In this document: in pieces, positions 20,246 through 30,600 of the stretch
Layout of the letters: each line of letters opens with the position of its first letter
Numbering within the stretch: the first letter of the stretch is position 1
Notes under the pieces: generated by a model
What the model was told of the DNA's origin: nothing
The model's database searches: none
What the model saw: only the letters and a program-made list of their open reading frames with translations
Translations under genes and position numbers: made by a program
Assembly: GCF_005116665.1 (NCBI RefSeq)
Contig: NZ_SWCJ01000007.1
Location: 62,001-126,000 of the forward strand
Length of the DNA stretch: 64,000 bases
Source: Ferrimonas aestuarii
GTDB taxonomy: Bacteria; Pseudomonadota; Gammaproteobacteria; Enterobacterales; Shewanellaceae
Reading direction: 5' to 3'

Positions 20246-21364
20246 TTAGTTCATTTTTACTGAAATTTGTTCACCATGCATGCGTTTTTTTAGCATTCGC
20301 TTGGTGCGGTCGCGAACATCACCGACCAATTGCCCGCAAGCGGCGTCAATATCGTCGCCACGAGTCTTACGTACAATAACGGTATAGCCCTTCTCCATCA
20401 ATACTTTAGAAAAGCGATCAATGCGCGAGTTAGAACTTTTACCGTACGGGCTGCCCGGATAAGGGTTAAATGGAATCAGGTTGATCTTACATGGCGTGTC
20501 TTTCATCAATTCCGCCAATTCATGGGCCTGTTCCATGCTGTCATTGATGTGATCCAGCATCACGTACTCAACGGTAACGCGGCCTTTATTGGCAAACGAC
20601 TTACCTAGGTAGCCACGCACGGACGCCAAAAACTGCTGAATGTTGTACTTTTTATTGACCGGAACCAGCTCGTTACGCAGCTCATCATTTGGGGCATGCA
20701 AGCTGATCGCCAGCGCTACGTCGATCTGATCCCCCAGCTTATCCAGAGCCGGAACCACACCGGAGGTCGATAGCGTCACGCGGCGCTTAGACAGACTGAA
20801 GCCTAAATCATCCAACATCAGGTTCATCGCTGGAATCACATTGGAAACGTTTAGCAATGGTTCGCCCATGCCCATCATCACAACGTTGGTGATAGGGCGC
20901 TGTTTCGAGTCATTAGTAAAGCCTAAATATTTGGCCACGCGCCAAACCTGGCCGATGATCTCAGCGGTAGTCAGGTTGCGGTTAAAGCCCTGCTGAGCCG
21001 TGGAGCAGAAGCTGCATTCCAGAGCACAACCAATCTGAGACGACACGCACAGAGTGGCGCGATCGTCCTCAGGGATGTAAACGGTTTCCACTTCCTGACC
21101 ATTACCCACATCGATGGCGAACTTGATGGTGCCATCGCTGGAATGTTGACTGTCGGCGATCTGCGGCGCTTCGATGATCGCCATTTCGGACAGCTTTGCA
21201 CGCAACCCTTTGTTCAGGTTGGTCATCTGTTCGAAGTCATCCTGACCGAAATGATAGATCCACTTCATTAGCTGATCGGCACGGAACGGCTTTTCACCAA
21301 TCTCGGCAAAAAAAGCACGCAGTCCTTGGCGATCCAAATTCAGTAGGTTGACCTTTTCAGTCAT
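20246..21364 (-). CDS. rlmN: 23S rRNA/tRNA adenine-C2 methyltransferase RlmN
   Basis: This 372-residue radical SAM enzyme methylates C2 of A2503 in 23S rRNA and A37 in some tRNAs. The CX3CX2C cluster motif is in [10 protein letters not shown] near residues 113-120. The second essential cysteine is in AACGQL near residue 343, and the catalytic cysteine of the CXXXC type is conserved. An N-terminal RNA-binding domain precedes the barrel. It heads the rlmN-pilF-rodZ-ispG-hisS block on the minus strand and is divergent from the CNNM-type gene. Confidence 0.97.
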   Translation of the reverse strand: MTEKVNLLNLDRQGLRAFFAEIGEKPFRADQLMKWIYHFGQDDFEQMTNLNKGLRAKLSEMAIIEAPQIADSQHSSDGTIKFAIDVGNGQEVETVYIPEDDRATLCVSSQIGCALECSFCSTAQQGFNRNLTTAEIIGQVWRVAKYLGFTNDSKQRPITNVVMMGMGEPLLNVSNVIPAMNLMLDDLGFSLSKRRVTLSTSGVVPALDKLGDQIDVALAISLHAPNDELRNELVPVNKKYNIQQFLASVRGYLGKSFANKGRVTVEYVMLDHINDSMEQAHELAELMKDTPCKINLIPFNPYPGSPYGKSSNSRIDRFSKVLMEKGYTVIVRKTRGDDIDAACGQLVGDVRDRTKRMLKKRMHGEQISVKMN

Positions 21365-21517
21365 CAGATTACTCCTCGATTCTAGCCCGAAAAATGGCGC
21401 GCAATTGTACAGGCATCTCGGTAATAAAGTCTAGCCAAAGCCGCGTCGTCGCTATTAGTAGCAGTGCCTCCGCTTCATGATACACTACAGCTCATTCATT
21501 CTTACTGATAAACCTTA

Positions 21518-22579
21518 ATGCTACTTTTAGTTATTTATATTGCCGTTGCCATTGGCGTCTCATTTGTCTGCAGTATCTTCGAGGCGGCACTGCTCAGCGT
21601 AACGCCAAGCTACATCGCCAATCTAAAGCAAACTAACCCTAAGGCAGCAGCTCGACTGGAAAAACAAAAAGCCGATGTTGAGGCGCCTCTAGTGGCCATC
21701 CTAACGTTAAACACCATTGCCCATACCGCAGGTGCTGCGGGTGCTGGCGCCCAAGCCACCAAGGTGTTTGGTAACGAATGGCTAGGAGTGTTCTCTGCCG
21801 TATTGACCCTAGGCATTCTTTTCCTGTCCGAGATCATTCCTAAAACTCTGGGTGCCAACTACTGGCGTACCATAGCTCCAAGTGTTTCTCTGGCACTGAC
21901 CTGGATGGTGACCTTCACCAAGCCACTGGTATGGATGTCTCTCAAGGTCACCAAACTGATGGGTAAGGGCGAGCAAGGTAATTACATTCGCGCGGAGATG
22001 AGCGCCATGGCGGAAATTGGCCATGAAGCGGGGGAACTGGACAAGCAGGAGTCCAACATTCTCAAGCAGTTGCTTAATGCCCGTGAAGTACCGGTAACGG
22101 CGGTGATGACCCCAAGAACGGTGATCCATTCCGCCAGCCAGCACCTGAACCTCACCGAGTTCGTCACGGAAAATGCTGACGTTACCTTTACCCGTATTCC
22201 AGTGCATGACAAAGACCGTGATGACATCGTCGGTTACGTTCATCGCGCCGAGGTGTTGCTCGCGGAAAAGAACAATCCTGAGAAAGCACTGCGCTCTCTG
22301 AAAAAGCCAATCTTGGTGCTGCCGGAAGGCACTAAGCTGATGGCAGTGTTCGAGCAGCTTCTGAAACGCCACACTCAGGTTGCCATTGTGGTCGATGAGT
22401 ACGGCAGCGTGCTGGGCCTAGTGACCATGGAAGACATCATCGAATCCCTGTTGGGACTAGAAATTGTTGACCTTAACGACCCTGCTGCTGACATGCAGGA
22501 AGTGGCGAAAAAACTGTGGGAGCAGCGCCAGAAGAAGCACCGCATTCAATTGAGCGACAACGACTCAGAAGAGGCATAA
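21518..22579 (+). CDS. CNNM/DUF21 membrane protein with CBS domains (CorC/YfjD-like)
   Basis: The 353-residue protein has a DUF21 transmembrane domain (about residues 1-170, three or four helices, with SEIIPKTLGANY) followed by a tandem CBS pair (about 190-325, including VMTPRTVIHSAS and VDEYGSVLGLVTMEDIIESLLG). The CorC_HlyC domain often found at the end of these proteins is missing. Such proteins are linked to magnesium or cobalt transport, though the transported ion is uncertain. It lies between rlmN and ndk, which are adjacent in many relatives, and has its own terminator. Confidence 0.85.
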   Translation: MLLLVIYIAVAIGVSFVCSIFEAALLSVTPSYIANLKQTNPKAAARLEKQKADVEAPLVAILTLNTIAHTAGAAGAGAQATKVFGNEWLGVFSAVLTLGILFLSEIIPKTLGANYWRTIAPSVSLALTWMVTFTKPLVWMSLKVTKLMGKGEQGNYIRAEMSAMAEIGHEAGELDKQESNILKQLLNAREVPVTAVMTPRTVIHSASQHLNLTEFVTENADVTFTRIPVHDKDRDDIVGYVHRAEVLLAEKNNPEKALRSLKKPILVLPEGTKLMAVFEQLLKRHTQVAIVVDEYGSVLGLVTMEDIIESLLGLEIVDLNDPAADMQEVAKKLWEQRQKKHRIQLSDNDSEEA

Positions 22580-22604
22580 TCTTCTCTGCTGCACTCTAAG
22601 CAAG

Positions 22605-22630
22605 AAAAAGGCGCCAATGGCGCCTTTTTT
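22605..22630 (+). terminator. Intrinsic terminator of the CNNM-type gene
   Basis: AAAAAGGCGCCA pairs with TGGCGCCTTTTT and ends in a T run, 25 bases after the stop codon. Confidence 0.9.
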
Positions 22631-22669
22631 ATATCCCTTCAAACTTTCTATAAAGTCAGCTATTTAACT

Positions 22670-23000
22670 CCTCCGGCGGGCAAGGGGCTAGCCAACATTA
22701 AGCTGACACCTTAAAACCTATCGATTGCTAATTCACTTTTGCAGTGAAAACGTACTCGGAACCGTCATCGCTGATAACTCACCAACTCTTAATTCTGATG
22801 CGGGAGCCTCTTACCGACTCGGGACGCCGAAATGACGCTACGATGAAGCAAGGCCGAGGACAGGATGTCCGAGAGGCCCGCTAAGTCAGGGATGACGCAT
22901 CGGGCCGTTGCCAAAGCTGAATGTAAGCGAGAATGAGGAGATACGTCCCGTCATCGGCTAAGGGGAGTGCAGAGGGGTGAAACCCCTTGCCCGCCGGAGG
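22670..23000. repeat. 331-bp non-coding element bounded by perfect 18-bp inverted repeats
   Basis: CCTCCGGCGGGCAAGGGG at 22670-22687 is exactly complementary to 22983-23000. Next to the right arm an inner hairpin, AGGGGTGAAACCCCT, lies at about 22973-22987. Between the arms the sequence shows no plausible gene; it is rich in runs such as AGGCCCGCTAAGTCAGGG. I recall similar intergenic repeats with a 'gggtgaaaccccttgcccgc' end in marine gammaproteobacteria, but cannot confirm that here. It occurs once in the window, within the 585-bp gap between the CNNM-type gene and ndk. It may be a structured RNA or a non-autonomous mobile element. Confidence 0.7.
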
Positions 23001-23117
23001 CATATTCCCTAACTAAGCAAGCACCGCTTCTAATTTTTAACCCCAAAGAGAATGAAGGACACTTTACCGACTTTACTCAATTTCCATATTCGGAAAGTAT
23101 ACCGCCCTCTAAAACGC

Positions 23118-23143
23118 AAAAAGGACGCCAAAGGCGTCCTTTT
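23118..23143 (-). terminator. Intrinsic terminator of ndk
   Basis: On the minus strand AAAAGGACGCC pairs with GGCGTCCTTTT around three bases and is followed by T. It starts 22 bases after the ndk stop codon. Confidence 0.9.
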
Positions 23144-23164
23144 AGGTCTTTATCTACTGAACGA

Positions 23165-23596
23165 TTAGCGAGTGCGTGGGCACAGCTCTTCAGCAGTAAA
23201 GAAGTAAGCAATTTCGCGCTCAGCAGAAGCAACGGCGTCAGAACCGTGAACCGCGTTTTCATCGATGGAGTTAGCGAAATCGCTACGGATGGTACCACGA
23301 GCGGCTTCAGCTGGGTTGGTAGCACCCATGATTTCACGGTTAGCCAGAACTGCGTTTTCGCCTTCCAGAACTTGAACCATGATTGGACCAGAGGTCATGA
23401 AATCAACCAGTGCGCCGAAGAAAGGACGCTCTTTGTGCTCAGCGTAGAAACCTTCAGCTTGCTCACGGCTCAAGTGAACCATCTTAGAAGCAATGATTTT
23501 CAGGCCAGCGTTTTCGAAACGGTTGTAGATAGCACCGATCAGGTTTTTAGCAACAGCGTCGGGTTTTACGATAGAAAAAGTGCGTTCAATCGCCAT
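23165..23596 (-). CDS. ndk: Nucleoside diphosphate kinase
   Basis: This 143-residue cytosolic enzyme balances nucleoside triphosphate pools by transferring the gamma phosphate from ATP through a phosphohistidine. The active-site motif NAVHGSDA with the catalytic His is near residue 117, and the N-terminus [12 protein letters not shown] is diagnostic. It is monocistronic here, with a terminator after it. The usual rlmN neighbour is separated from it by the CNNM-type gene and a repeat element. Confidence 0.98.
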   Translation of the reverse strand: MAIERTFSIVKPDAVAKNLIGAIYNRFENAGLKIIASKMVHLSREQAEGFYAEHKERPFFGALVDFMTSGPIMVQVLEGENAVLANREIMGATNPAEAARGTIRSDFANSIDENAVHGSDAVASAEREIAYFFTAEELCPRTR

Positions 23597-23707
23597 TTTC
23601 TGCTCCAGTTTTGGTATGTCGTTATTAATTGGCGCGGATTATATGCCAAAAGCTGACAAAGATCTCGACCTAAATCACAGCCGCTGGAGACTTTATAACC
23701 TCAAAGC

Positions 23708-24271
23708 TCACAATTTACTTTGATATTTGACCCCAATCCACATGCTGTGCTCGTCACAGCAACGGCGCAAACGGGTAACGAAACCGAGCTCGTTGCCCTG
23801 CTCTATTACGCCATTAAGCTCTTTTGAGGTGCAGCAACCTAGGCTCTGAGGAAAGACCACCATCACTCGACCACAGTTAGCCAACAACCGCCAGCCAAAC
23901 TGAAGTGCCTTGTAATTATCATCGGTGATTTGATCTTCGCTGCGAAGCCACACTAGGGCTTGATAACTGATGGAGTTAAGGCTTGGGCCGCGGGGGTGGA
24001 TAGCGACATTGGGCAGATCGGCGTATTGCTGTTTCAGGAGGGCGACGTCTTGGTTATCTCGGGCGAGAATATGAACTTGGCCACGTTCGCCAACTTGCTG
24101 GGATAGTATCCGGACAAACCCCTCTTCACACGGCGATAGCACCAGCACCTTCTCGCCACGCTTAAGCGCCAATTTACGAAGAATGAAACGATATTTCCAT
24201 TCAGGAAAACTGGCCTGCACCGAAGCGCTGGGTGAACTCTCTGTATAAGTATTGCGGATGTCCGGTTGCAT
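23708..24271 (-). CDS. Methyltransferase-like protein of unknown function
   Basis: The 187-residue protein shows a Rossmann-type start typical of SAM-dependent methyltransferases (GEKVLVLSPCEEGFVRILSQ followed by GQVHILARD), but the glycine-rich GxGxG loop is replaced by SPCEEG, so cofactor binding is doubtful. Later strands (YQALVWL, GRVMVVFP) fit the fold. The C-terminal part holds three cysteines (LGCCTS, RRCCDE counted as pairs). There is no partner gene nearby: ndk is downstream and a 457-bp gap lies upstream. I do not recognise a named family. Confidence 0.6.
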   Translation of the reverse strand: MQPDIRNTYTESSPSASVQASFPEWKYRFILRKLALKRGEKVLVLSPCEEGFVRILSQQVGERGQVHILARDNQDVALLKQQYADLPNVAIHPRGPSLNSISYQALVWLRSEDQITDDNYKALQFGWRLLANCGRVMVVFPQSLGCCTSKELNGVIEQGNELGFVTRLRRCCDEHSMWIGVKYQSKL

Positions 24272-24728
24272 TATTATTTCCGCCCTGGATTATTTGACGA
24301 TTTTCACCACCAATCCCTTCACTGCGCTCGGAATAAAGAACCAATGCCCAAATTATCGAGGCGTATTCCAATCATTCGCACTGAATTCGACAACTATTGA
24401 TGCCAAGAGCGAGTCAACCTCGCTCATCAATTGAACAACATACGTGCTCGGCGATTAAAAAAAAACCTTTTTATCCCATTAATGAGACAAATGTGGCGAT
24501 TACCATTTCAATCTCCCCGTAGATATTGGCCATTCGCTGGTTCCAAGTAACGAATACCATTCTCATCGTTCTGCACATTACGGGTAGTTACAGTTTCAAT
24601 AAAACTGAGACAACTTCGCAAGGAAAATGATTCCTGAGAAAGTTACTTTTTTTGCAAAAAATCTGCATAAAAACCAACGGTGCGGAATCATTTACCCGCG
24701 ATCTTTAGTCACCAGTTGTGGCTGCCCC
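24272..24728. other. 457-bp intergenic region without a recognisable gene
   Basis: This A+T-rich gap lies between the methyltransferase-like gene and the end of hypB. It contains a hairpin at 24396-24431, with GAGCGAG paired to CTCGCTC and outer arms ATTGAT/ATCAAT, and a nine-A run near 24460. No terminator with a clear T run follows hypB and no convincing reading frame was found. It presumably holds the promoter of the methyltransferase-like gene. Confidence 0.5.
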
Positions 24729-25724
24729 TTAGCTTTGCGATTGTAACCATGCCAACCATTGATCCATACCTTCACCCGAGGTTGCAGAAACGCAGATCAC
24801 CTCAATGTCAGGATTTACCCGCTTGGCGTTGTCGATACAAAGCTGTAGATCGAAATTCAGATGTGGCAACAGATCGATCTTGTTTACCAGCATCAAACTA
24901 GACGCTGCGAACATGTCGGGATACTTAAGTGGTTTATCTTCACCCTCGGTCACCGACAAAATGGCGATCTTGTGTTTTTCACCTAGGTCAAAGCCTGCAG
25001 GACACACAAGGTTGCCTACATTTTCGATAAAGACCAATTCGCCGCCAACCAATTCCAATTGGTCGCAGGCGCGGCCAATCATGGCTGCATCTAAGTGACA
25101 GCCCTTGCCGGTATTGACCTGAATGGCTCGCACCCCAGTTTCTCGAATGCGGTCGGCATCATTGGCAGTCTCTTGATCCCCTTCAATCACCACCACTTTA
25201 TCGCTACCAATACGGCGGCAAGATTCCGTCAATAATGTGGTTTTACCTGACCCAGGACTGGATACCAAATTGACCACCAACTGCTTGCCATGGGCAAAGC
25301 GATGACGGTTGATGGCCGCTAAGTCATCATTCTTGCCCAAAATGTCCTGCTCAATCTGAACCATGCGAGTTTGGCTCATGCCCGGTGCATGAGCGTGAGC
25401 AGGGCCTTGACCATAATGCAGATTGTCACCATCGCGCTCAGGGGAGAACCCTGTCACTGCCGGTTTTGCATCTGGCTGAACTGCAGACTCTGTAATGTGG
25501 TAGTGATAATGGTGGTGGACATCACCTTGATGGTGATAATGATGGTGAACAATTGGAGTAGAAGTCGGCTCGTGGCCGTGAGGGTGAGCACGTTGGTGAC
25601 CATGGTCATGGGCATGACTGTGGTCGTGGTGGTGATCATGGCTGTGATCATGATCATGGTGGTGATGGTGATCTTCACCCTCTATTTTCAGATTACCTTC
25701 GGCGCAGCCGCATACGGTACACAT
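24729..25724 (-). CDS. hypB: Hydrogenase/urease nickel-insertion GTPase HypB
   Basis: The 331-residue protein begins with the CXXCGC nickel site (MCTVCGC), continues with a very His-rich segment at about 19-80 that would store nickel, and ends in a GTPase domain. The P-loop SSPGSGKTT is near residue 153, the G4 motif NKID near 283, and the GTPase-domain metal site GKGCHLD is present. HypB works with HypA to load nickel into NiFe hydrogenase precursors. It overlaps no gene and lies two bases after hypA. No hydrogenase structural genes are visible in the window. Confidence 0.96.
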   Translation of the reverse strand: MCTVCGCAEGNLKIEGEDHHHHHDHDHSHDHHHDHSHAHDHGHQRAHPHGHEPTSTPIVHHHYHHQGDVHHHYHYHITESAVQPDAKPAVTGFSPERDGDNLHYGQGPAHAHAPGMSQTRMVQIEQDILGKNDDLAAINRHRFAHGKQLVVNLVSSPGSGKTTLLTESCRRIGSDKVVVIEGDQETANDADRIRETGVRAIQVNTGKGCHLDAAMIGRACDQLELVGGELVFIENVGNLVCPAGFDLGEKHKIAILSVTEGEDKPLKYPDMFAASSLMLVNKIDLLPHLNFDLQLCIDNAKRVNPDIEVICVSATSGEGMDQWLAWLQSQS

Positions 25725-25726
25725 GG

Positions 25727-26068
25727 TTACTCAACCTCCAGCGAACTGACGCGCATCTGAGTGCCATCAACCACCTGCAAACTGTGCCCTTCACAAAGAG
25801 GGCATGGATTGCCACGCCGAGACAGTGGCACCTGTTTGGCGCAATCAAAGCAATACGCCAAGCCGGGCGTAGTGTCGATGACCAAACGGCTGCCCTCGGC
25901 CAAGGTGTGACGGGTTACCGCATCAAAACCAAATCGCAGCGCTTCAATTTCAACGCCAGCCAACTCACCAACGGAAAGTTGTACCTCTTTAACGCGTTGA
26001 AACTGCTGGCTTTGTGCCTGCTGCTCAATGATCTGAACGATCCCCTCTGCCAATGACATCTCATGCAT
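25727..26068 (-). CDS. hypA: Hydrogenase maturation nickel metallochaperone HypA
   Basis: This 113-residue protein carries the N-terminal MHEMSL nickel-binding motif (His2) and a zinc site made of two CXXC pairs, CFDC and CPLC, at about 74-97. It delivers nickel to the hydrogenase large subunit together with HypB. The gene is directly upstream of hypB. Upstream is a strong hairpin that separates it from the metal-transport operon, so hypAB probably have their own promoter in 26069-26232. Confidence 0.97.
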   Translation of the reverse strand: MHEMSLAEGIVQIIEQQAQSQQFQRVKEVQLSVGELAGVEIEALRFGFDAVTRHTLAEGSRLVIDTTPGLAYCFDCAKQVPLSRRGNPCPLCEGHSLQVVDGTQMRVSSLEVE

Positions 26069-26232
26069 AGACGCATCATCCTTGTTTATAAATACCCTAT
26101 CAAAGAGGAATACTCTTCTGACTAGTCTGCTCAGTGCAGTGTCGGGCAGTCATAATACTCAGCATCTATAGAGATAAACTTTGTTCTGAATCAGAAAAAC
26201 CACAGACAGGGATCACAAATTAACAGAAGTCG

Positions 26233-26267
26233 AATGAGGATCGGCTTGCGACACGCCGATCCTCATT
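26233..26267 (-). terminator. Strong hairpin ending the metal-transport operon
   Basis: AATGAGGATCGGC at 26233-26245 is exactly complementary to 26255-26267: a 13-bp stem with a nine-base loop, nine bases after the stop of the 181-residue gene. The T run after it is weak, but the stem strength and position support termination. Confidence 0.75.
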
Positions 26268-26275
26268 AAGCCCAA

Positions 26276-26821
26276 TTAACCTTTAATGGTGTAGTTCCCC
26301 TTCATAAACAGAGTAACCACAACCGCTTGGTCACTGTTGTTCTTCCAATACCAACCATGGGATCCCGCCCAAGGAGCAGTGAGGGAGCCCTTCATGCCAT
26401 CGGATGTGGTGATGGCAAAACTCTCAAAGTAGCCTGTGGTATCTCCTTTCGGCTCCCCATGGAAATCAAAATAGAGCTCGACGCCATCGGTTTTCCACTG
26501 ATACTCAAGATGACCGTACTGCTCCATCAACAACTTATATTCGATGCCCTTACCCGGAGCCACCGTCACCGTCACCTGATCGCTGCGTTCGGCAAGGACT
26601 TGTGGGGATTTCAATTGTTGTTTGAGATCCACTACTGGCGGCGTTGCCGCGGCTTCAGCCAACTCCGTTAACCCCATGGCTTTGCCTAATCCCGTTGGGT
26701 CAATGTTGTATTCGGCGGGCAAAATGCAGCTCACCAAGACCACCGCGGCGATACCCGCTGCTGCTACCGTCGCCTTCACTAGGGTCGATACCGAATAAAC
26801 CGGTGCGTTAAATTCACTCAT
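26276..26821 (-). CDS. Membrane-anchored protein of unknown function in the metal operon
   Basis: The 181-residue protein has one membrane segment at about 13-33 (VKATVAAAGIAAVVLVSCIL), then a periplasmic part. The end of this part is a beta-rich, aromatic domain (YGHLEYQWKTDGVELYFDFHGEP, SHGWYWKNNS, VVVTLFMKGNY). The last stretch resembles domains that sense or bind ligands, but I cannot name the family. It starts after an AAGGA site and lies 46 bases downstream of hupE, at the end of an operon that encodes an RND metal pump. A role in nickel or divalent cation handling is likely from context only. Confidence 0.65.
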   Translation of the reverse strand: MSEFNAPVYSVSTLVKATVAAAGIAAVVLVSCILPAEYNIDPTGLGKAMGLTELAEAAATPPVVDLKQQLKSPQVLAERSDQVTVTVAPGKGIEYKLLMEQYGHLEYQWKTDGVELYFDFHGEPKGDTTGYFESFAITTSDGMKGSLTAPWAGSHGWYWKNNSDQAVVVTLFMKGNYTIKG

Positions 26822-26867
26822 GATAAATCCTTAACTCTCTGTTTTTTTTATTTCTTGTTCTAATCAA

Positions 26868-27563
26868 TTAGTTAACCAAATAGCCCGTCAGCTGGTACCC
26901 AAACAGCATCATGCCGCCACTCATCAGTAGCACGTTGCTCACTTTGGCAAACTTGAGGTAACTGGGATGCAACCGCCAGAAGCACATGGCAATGAGTACG
27001 GCACCAAGAGCCAGAAACTGACCAATTTCAACCCCTACATTGAAGGCAAGGATGTTCGATACCAAACCGTCACTGGGCAGGTTGAACTCCTGAATTTTGG
27101 TCGCTAAACCAAATCCATGGAACAGACCAAAGATCATCACCGCCCATTTGGTATTTGGCTGAAACCCCAGTAACCGCTTAAAGCCGCCCAGATTATCAAA
27201 ACCTTTGTAGACCACAGACAGGCCGATGATGGCGTCCACCAGATACGCGTTCACATGCACGTCCGCCAAGACCCCATACAGCAGCGTAATACTGTGCCCT
27301 AGGGTAAACAGACTGACGTAGATCAGTACGTCTTTGGCGCGGAACAGGAAAAAGATAACACCAACCAAAAACAGCAGGTGGTCGTAGCCCGTGACCATGT
27401 GCTTGGCACCGATGTACATGTAGGGAAGGATATTGACTCCCTGATTTACCGTTAAAAACTGCTTAGTGTCATCATCGACGCCGTGGGCCCACAGCGAAAA
27501 TGAAGCACATAAAGCCAGCAGCAACACTATCCAACTAGTGGCCTTTCCTATGGTTTGACTCAT
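26868..27563 (-). CDS. hupE: HupE/UreJ-family membrane protein, probable nickel permease
   Basis: The roughly 231-residue protein has an N-terminal signal-like segment ending in LWAHG and then about six membrane helices. Histidine-containing motifs typical of the family are present: GAKHMVTGYDHLLFL, LGHSITL and LFHGFGLA. HupE/UreJ proteins move nickel (or cobalt) across the inner membrane. I chose the ATG at 27563; a GTG four codons earlier is also possible. It lies downstream of a CzcA-type pump, pairing what looks like import or recapture with export, and is followed by hypAB, which need nickel. Confidence 0.82.
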   Translation of the reverse strand: MSQTIGKATSWIVLLLALCASFSLWAHGVDDDTKQFLTVNQGVNILPYMYIGAKHMVTGYDHLLFLVGVIFFLFRAKDVLIYVSLFTLGHSITLLYGVLADVHVNAYLVDAIIGLSVVYKGFDNLGGFKRLLGFQPNTKWAVMIFGLFHGFGLATKIQEFNLPSDGLVSNILAFNVGVEIGQFLALGAVLIAMCFWRLHPSYLKFAKVSNVLLMSGGMMLFGYQLTGYLVN

Positions 27564-27595
27564 GAGAGTTCTCACTTTTTACTTTTAGTTAGGGT

Positions 27596-27621
27596 GGGAG
27601 CCCCTCCCCCAAGGGGCTCCC
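27596..27621 (-). terminator. Hairpin between the RND pump gene and hupE
   Basis: GGGAGCCCCT pairs exactly with AGGGGCTCCC (10 bp) around six bases. A run of T lies a few bases later on the minus strand (AACTAAAAG). It could reduce read-through into hupE. Confidence 0.6.
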
Positions 27622-27663
27622 GGTGTCGCGCCACCCATCAGACAAAAGGTGACGCAAACTCGG

Positions 27664-30600
27664 TTATGCGGTTTGTGCTTGTGGCTCAGCCCTGCGGCGG
27701 CCTGTTAAGCGATAAACCAGCATGTATAAGGTTGGTAGCACCACTAAGGTCAGCAGTGTCGACGAAGCAATGCCGCCAATCACCACCGTCGCCAGTGGCC
27801 GCTGCACTTCGGCGCCGGTACCGGTATTCAGCGCCATGGGGATAAAGCCAAGGCTGGCCACCAGTGCGGTCATCAATACCGGACGCAATCGTTGGCTAGC
27901 GCCACTGGAAACCGCGTCAAACAACGCCAATCCCTTTTCACGAAGCTCCTTAATAAAGGAGAGCATCACTACGCCATTCAATACCGCGATTCCCGACAGG
28001 GCAATGAATCCCACCGCCGCAGAGATCGACAACGGCATATCCCGAACCGCCAGCGCCAACACGCCGCCGGTCAGCGCCAGCGGCACGCCAGTAAAGACGA
28101 TGATCGAATCACGGAAAGAGTTAAAGGCGCTGTAGAGCAGGCCAAAGATCAGCAGTAGCGTCAGCGGCACAACAACCATCAGGCGCTGCGTTGCCGACTC
28201 CAACTGCTCAAAGGTACCGCCATACTCAAGCCAGTAACCGCTGGGCAAGCCAAGGTCGCGATTCATCACGGTTTTGGTCTCAGCAATAAATGACGCTAGG
28301 TCTCGACCTTCAACGTTAGCAGTAACAATGACATGACGCTTTCCGCTCTGGCGACCAATCTTATTGGGGCCATTGGTCTCCACCAGATCCGTGACCTCCC
28401 CTAGAGGCACATAACTCAGATCCGGGTTCAGTTCGCTGTCCAGCGGAATAGGCAGTTTCGCCAGTTGTTGCAGATCCTTACCGGTGTCCTCATCCATACG
28501 AACCAATAATCGGAATCGCTTATCCCCTTCGTAGATGATCCCAGTCTGAGTACCGGCAATCGCCGTCTGCAGTGCCTGCTGCACGTCCACGACGGTGAGG
28601 CCCAGCAGCGCCAGATGATCCCGATTCGGCTCAACCGACAACATCGGCAAACCTGATAACTGCTCTACCCGAGCATCTTTAGCTCCTGAAATGCCGCCCA
28701 GCAGCCCTTCAGCTCGTTCACCAGCCCCTTTGAGTACCTCAAGGTCGTCGCCGTAGATTCGCAGCGCCACGTCTGTACGTACCCCAGCAATGAGCTCGTT
28801 AAAGCGCATCTCGATGGGTTGGGTGAACTCATACTTATTGCCTGGCACTGACTCCACCAACTCGCGCAATTCAGCGGTGAATTCCGCTTTGGTTTTGGCT
28901 GGATTTGGCCACTCGCTGTGGGGCTTCATCATCACGTAGGTGTCAGCCACGCTTGGCGGCATGGGATCGGTGGCCACCTCTGGCGTACCAATTTTCGAGA
29001 ACACTCGCGCCACTTCCGGCAACTCTCTGATCACGCTTTCCAGCTCAATCTGCATCCGAATGGATTGATCAAGCCCGGTTCCGGTAACGCGCAGTGCGTG
29101 CACCGCCAGATCGCCTTCATCCAGCTGAGGTAGGAACTCAGCGCCAAGACGTTTCACCTGCAGAGAAGCAAAGACCACAATGGCCACCGCAGTAAGCAGC
29201 ATTACCGCAGGGCGCTTCAAAGAGAAGAACAGCACCGGCTCATACACTTTGCGAGCACTGGCCATCAGCCAGTTTTCCTTCTCATTGACCTTACCGCGCA
29301 CAAACAGCGCAATGGCCGCTGGCACAAAGGTAATGGCGAAGATTAGGGCACCTAGCAGAGCCGCAACCACGGTAAAGGCCATGGGGTGGAACATCTTTCC
29401 TTCCACGCCAGAGAGGGCGAAGATCGGCAGATACACCAACATGATGATCAGCACCCCAAACACTGCAGGGCGGAACACCTCTTTGGTCGCCGACGCCACC
29501 ACCTGCAATCGCTCCTCCAGAGTCAGCAGACGGCCATGACTATGCTGGGCCATGCCGAGGCGACGCAGGCAGTTTTCCACCACGATCACCGCACCATCAA
29601 CGATGACGCCAAAATCGATGGCACCAAGGCTCATTAAGTTACCGGAAACGCGGTTGGCCGCCATGCCTGAGATGGCAAACAGCATGCTCAGTGGGATCAC
29701 CATGGCAGCAATGAAGGCAGCTCGGAAGTTGCCCAGCAGCGCAAACAACACCACGATCACCAGTACCGCCCCTTCGAACAGGTTCTTCTGTACCGTCTCG
29801 ATGGTTTTGTCCACCAGGGTGGTGCGGTCATACACCGCTTCTGCCACAACACCGTTCGGCAGGCTGAGGTTGACCTCTTTGAGCTTTTCGCCCACCGCCT
29901 TGGCCACCAAACGACTGTTTTCCCCTAGCAACATGAAGGCGGTCCCCATCACGGTTTCTTTACCGTTTTGGGTTGCTGCACCGGTGCGCAGCTCTTTACC
30001 GTAGTAAACCTTGGCCACGTCACGAACTCTTACTGGCGCATCATCACGCTTGGCGATCACCACATTGCGGATCTCACCCAAGTTATTCAGCTGCCCAGGG
30101 GAGCGCACCAGCCACTGGCTGCCGTTTCGCTCCACATAACCCGCACCCGCGTTCAGGTTGTTACGCTCCAGCGCCACAATCACATCCTGCATGGTGACCT
30201 TAAAGGAGAGCAACTTGCCGGGATCCGGTGCCACCTGATACTCACGACGATAACCGCCGATGGAGTTGATCTCAGTAACCCCCTCCACCTTCACCAACTG
30301 CGGGCGGATAATCCAATCCTGAATGGTGCGCAGATCTTCCGCGTTATAGGGAGTTCCATCGTCTTTGAGGGCCCCATCTTTGGCACTCACGGTATAAGTG
30401 AAGATCTCCCCTAGGCCACTGGCAATGGGGCCCATTGCTGGCTCAAGCCCTTGGGGCAGCTCACTGCGGATGCCCTGCAGGCGCTCGGCAATCTGCTGGC
30501 GAGCCCAGTAGATATCGGTGCCTTCATCGAAGATCACCGTCACCTGTGACAAGCCATATTTGGAAACCGAACGGGTGTAATCCAAGTTTGGAATGCCCGC

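Noticed and set aside
22967..23656. 229-codon plus-strand frame across the ndk region
   Set aside because: Most of it is antisense to ndk, which is certain, and its beginning lies in the inverted-repeat arm.
24460..24480. Run of A then TTTTT before 24480 as a terminator of hypB
   Set aside because: No stem of useful length accompanies it, and it is far from the hypB stop.
25371..25760. Plus-strand Val/Met-rich frame opposite hypB
   Set aside because: It is the antisense of the His-rich codons of HypB and would not be a real membrane protein.
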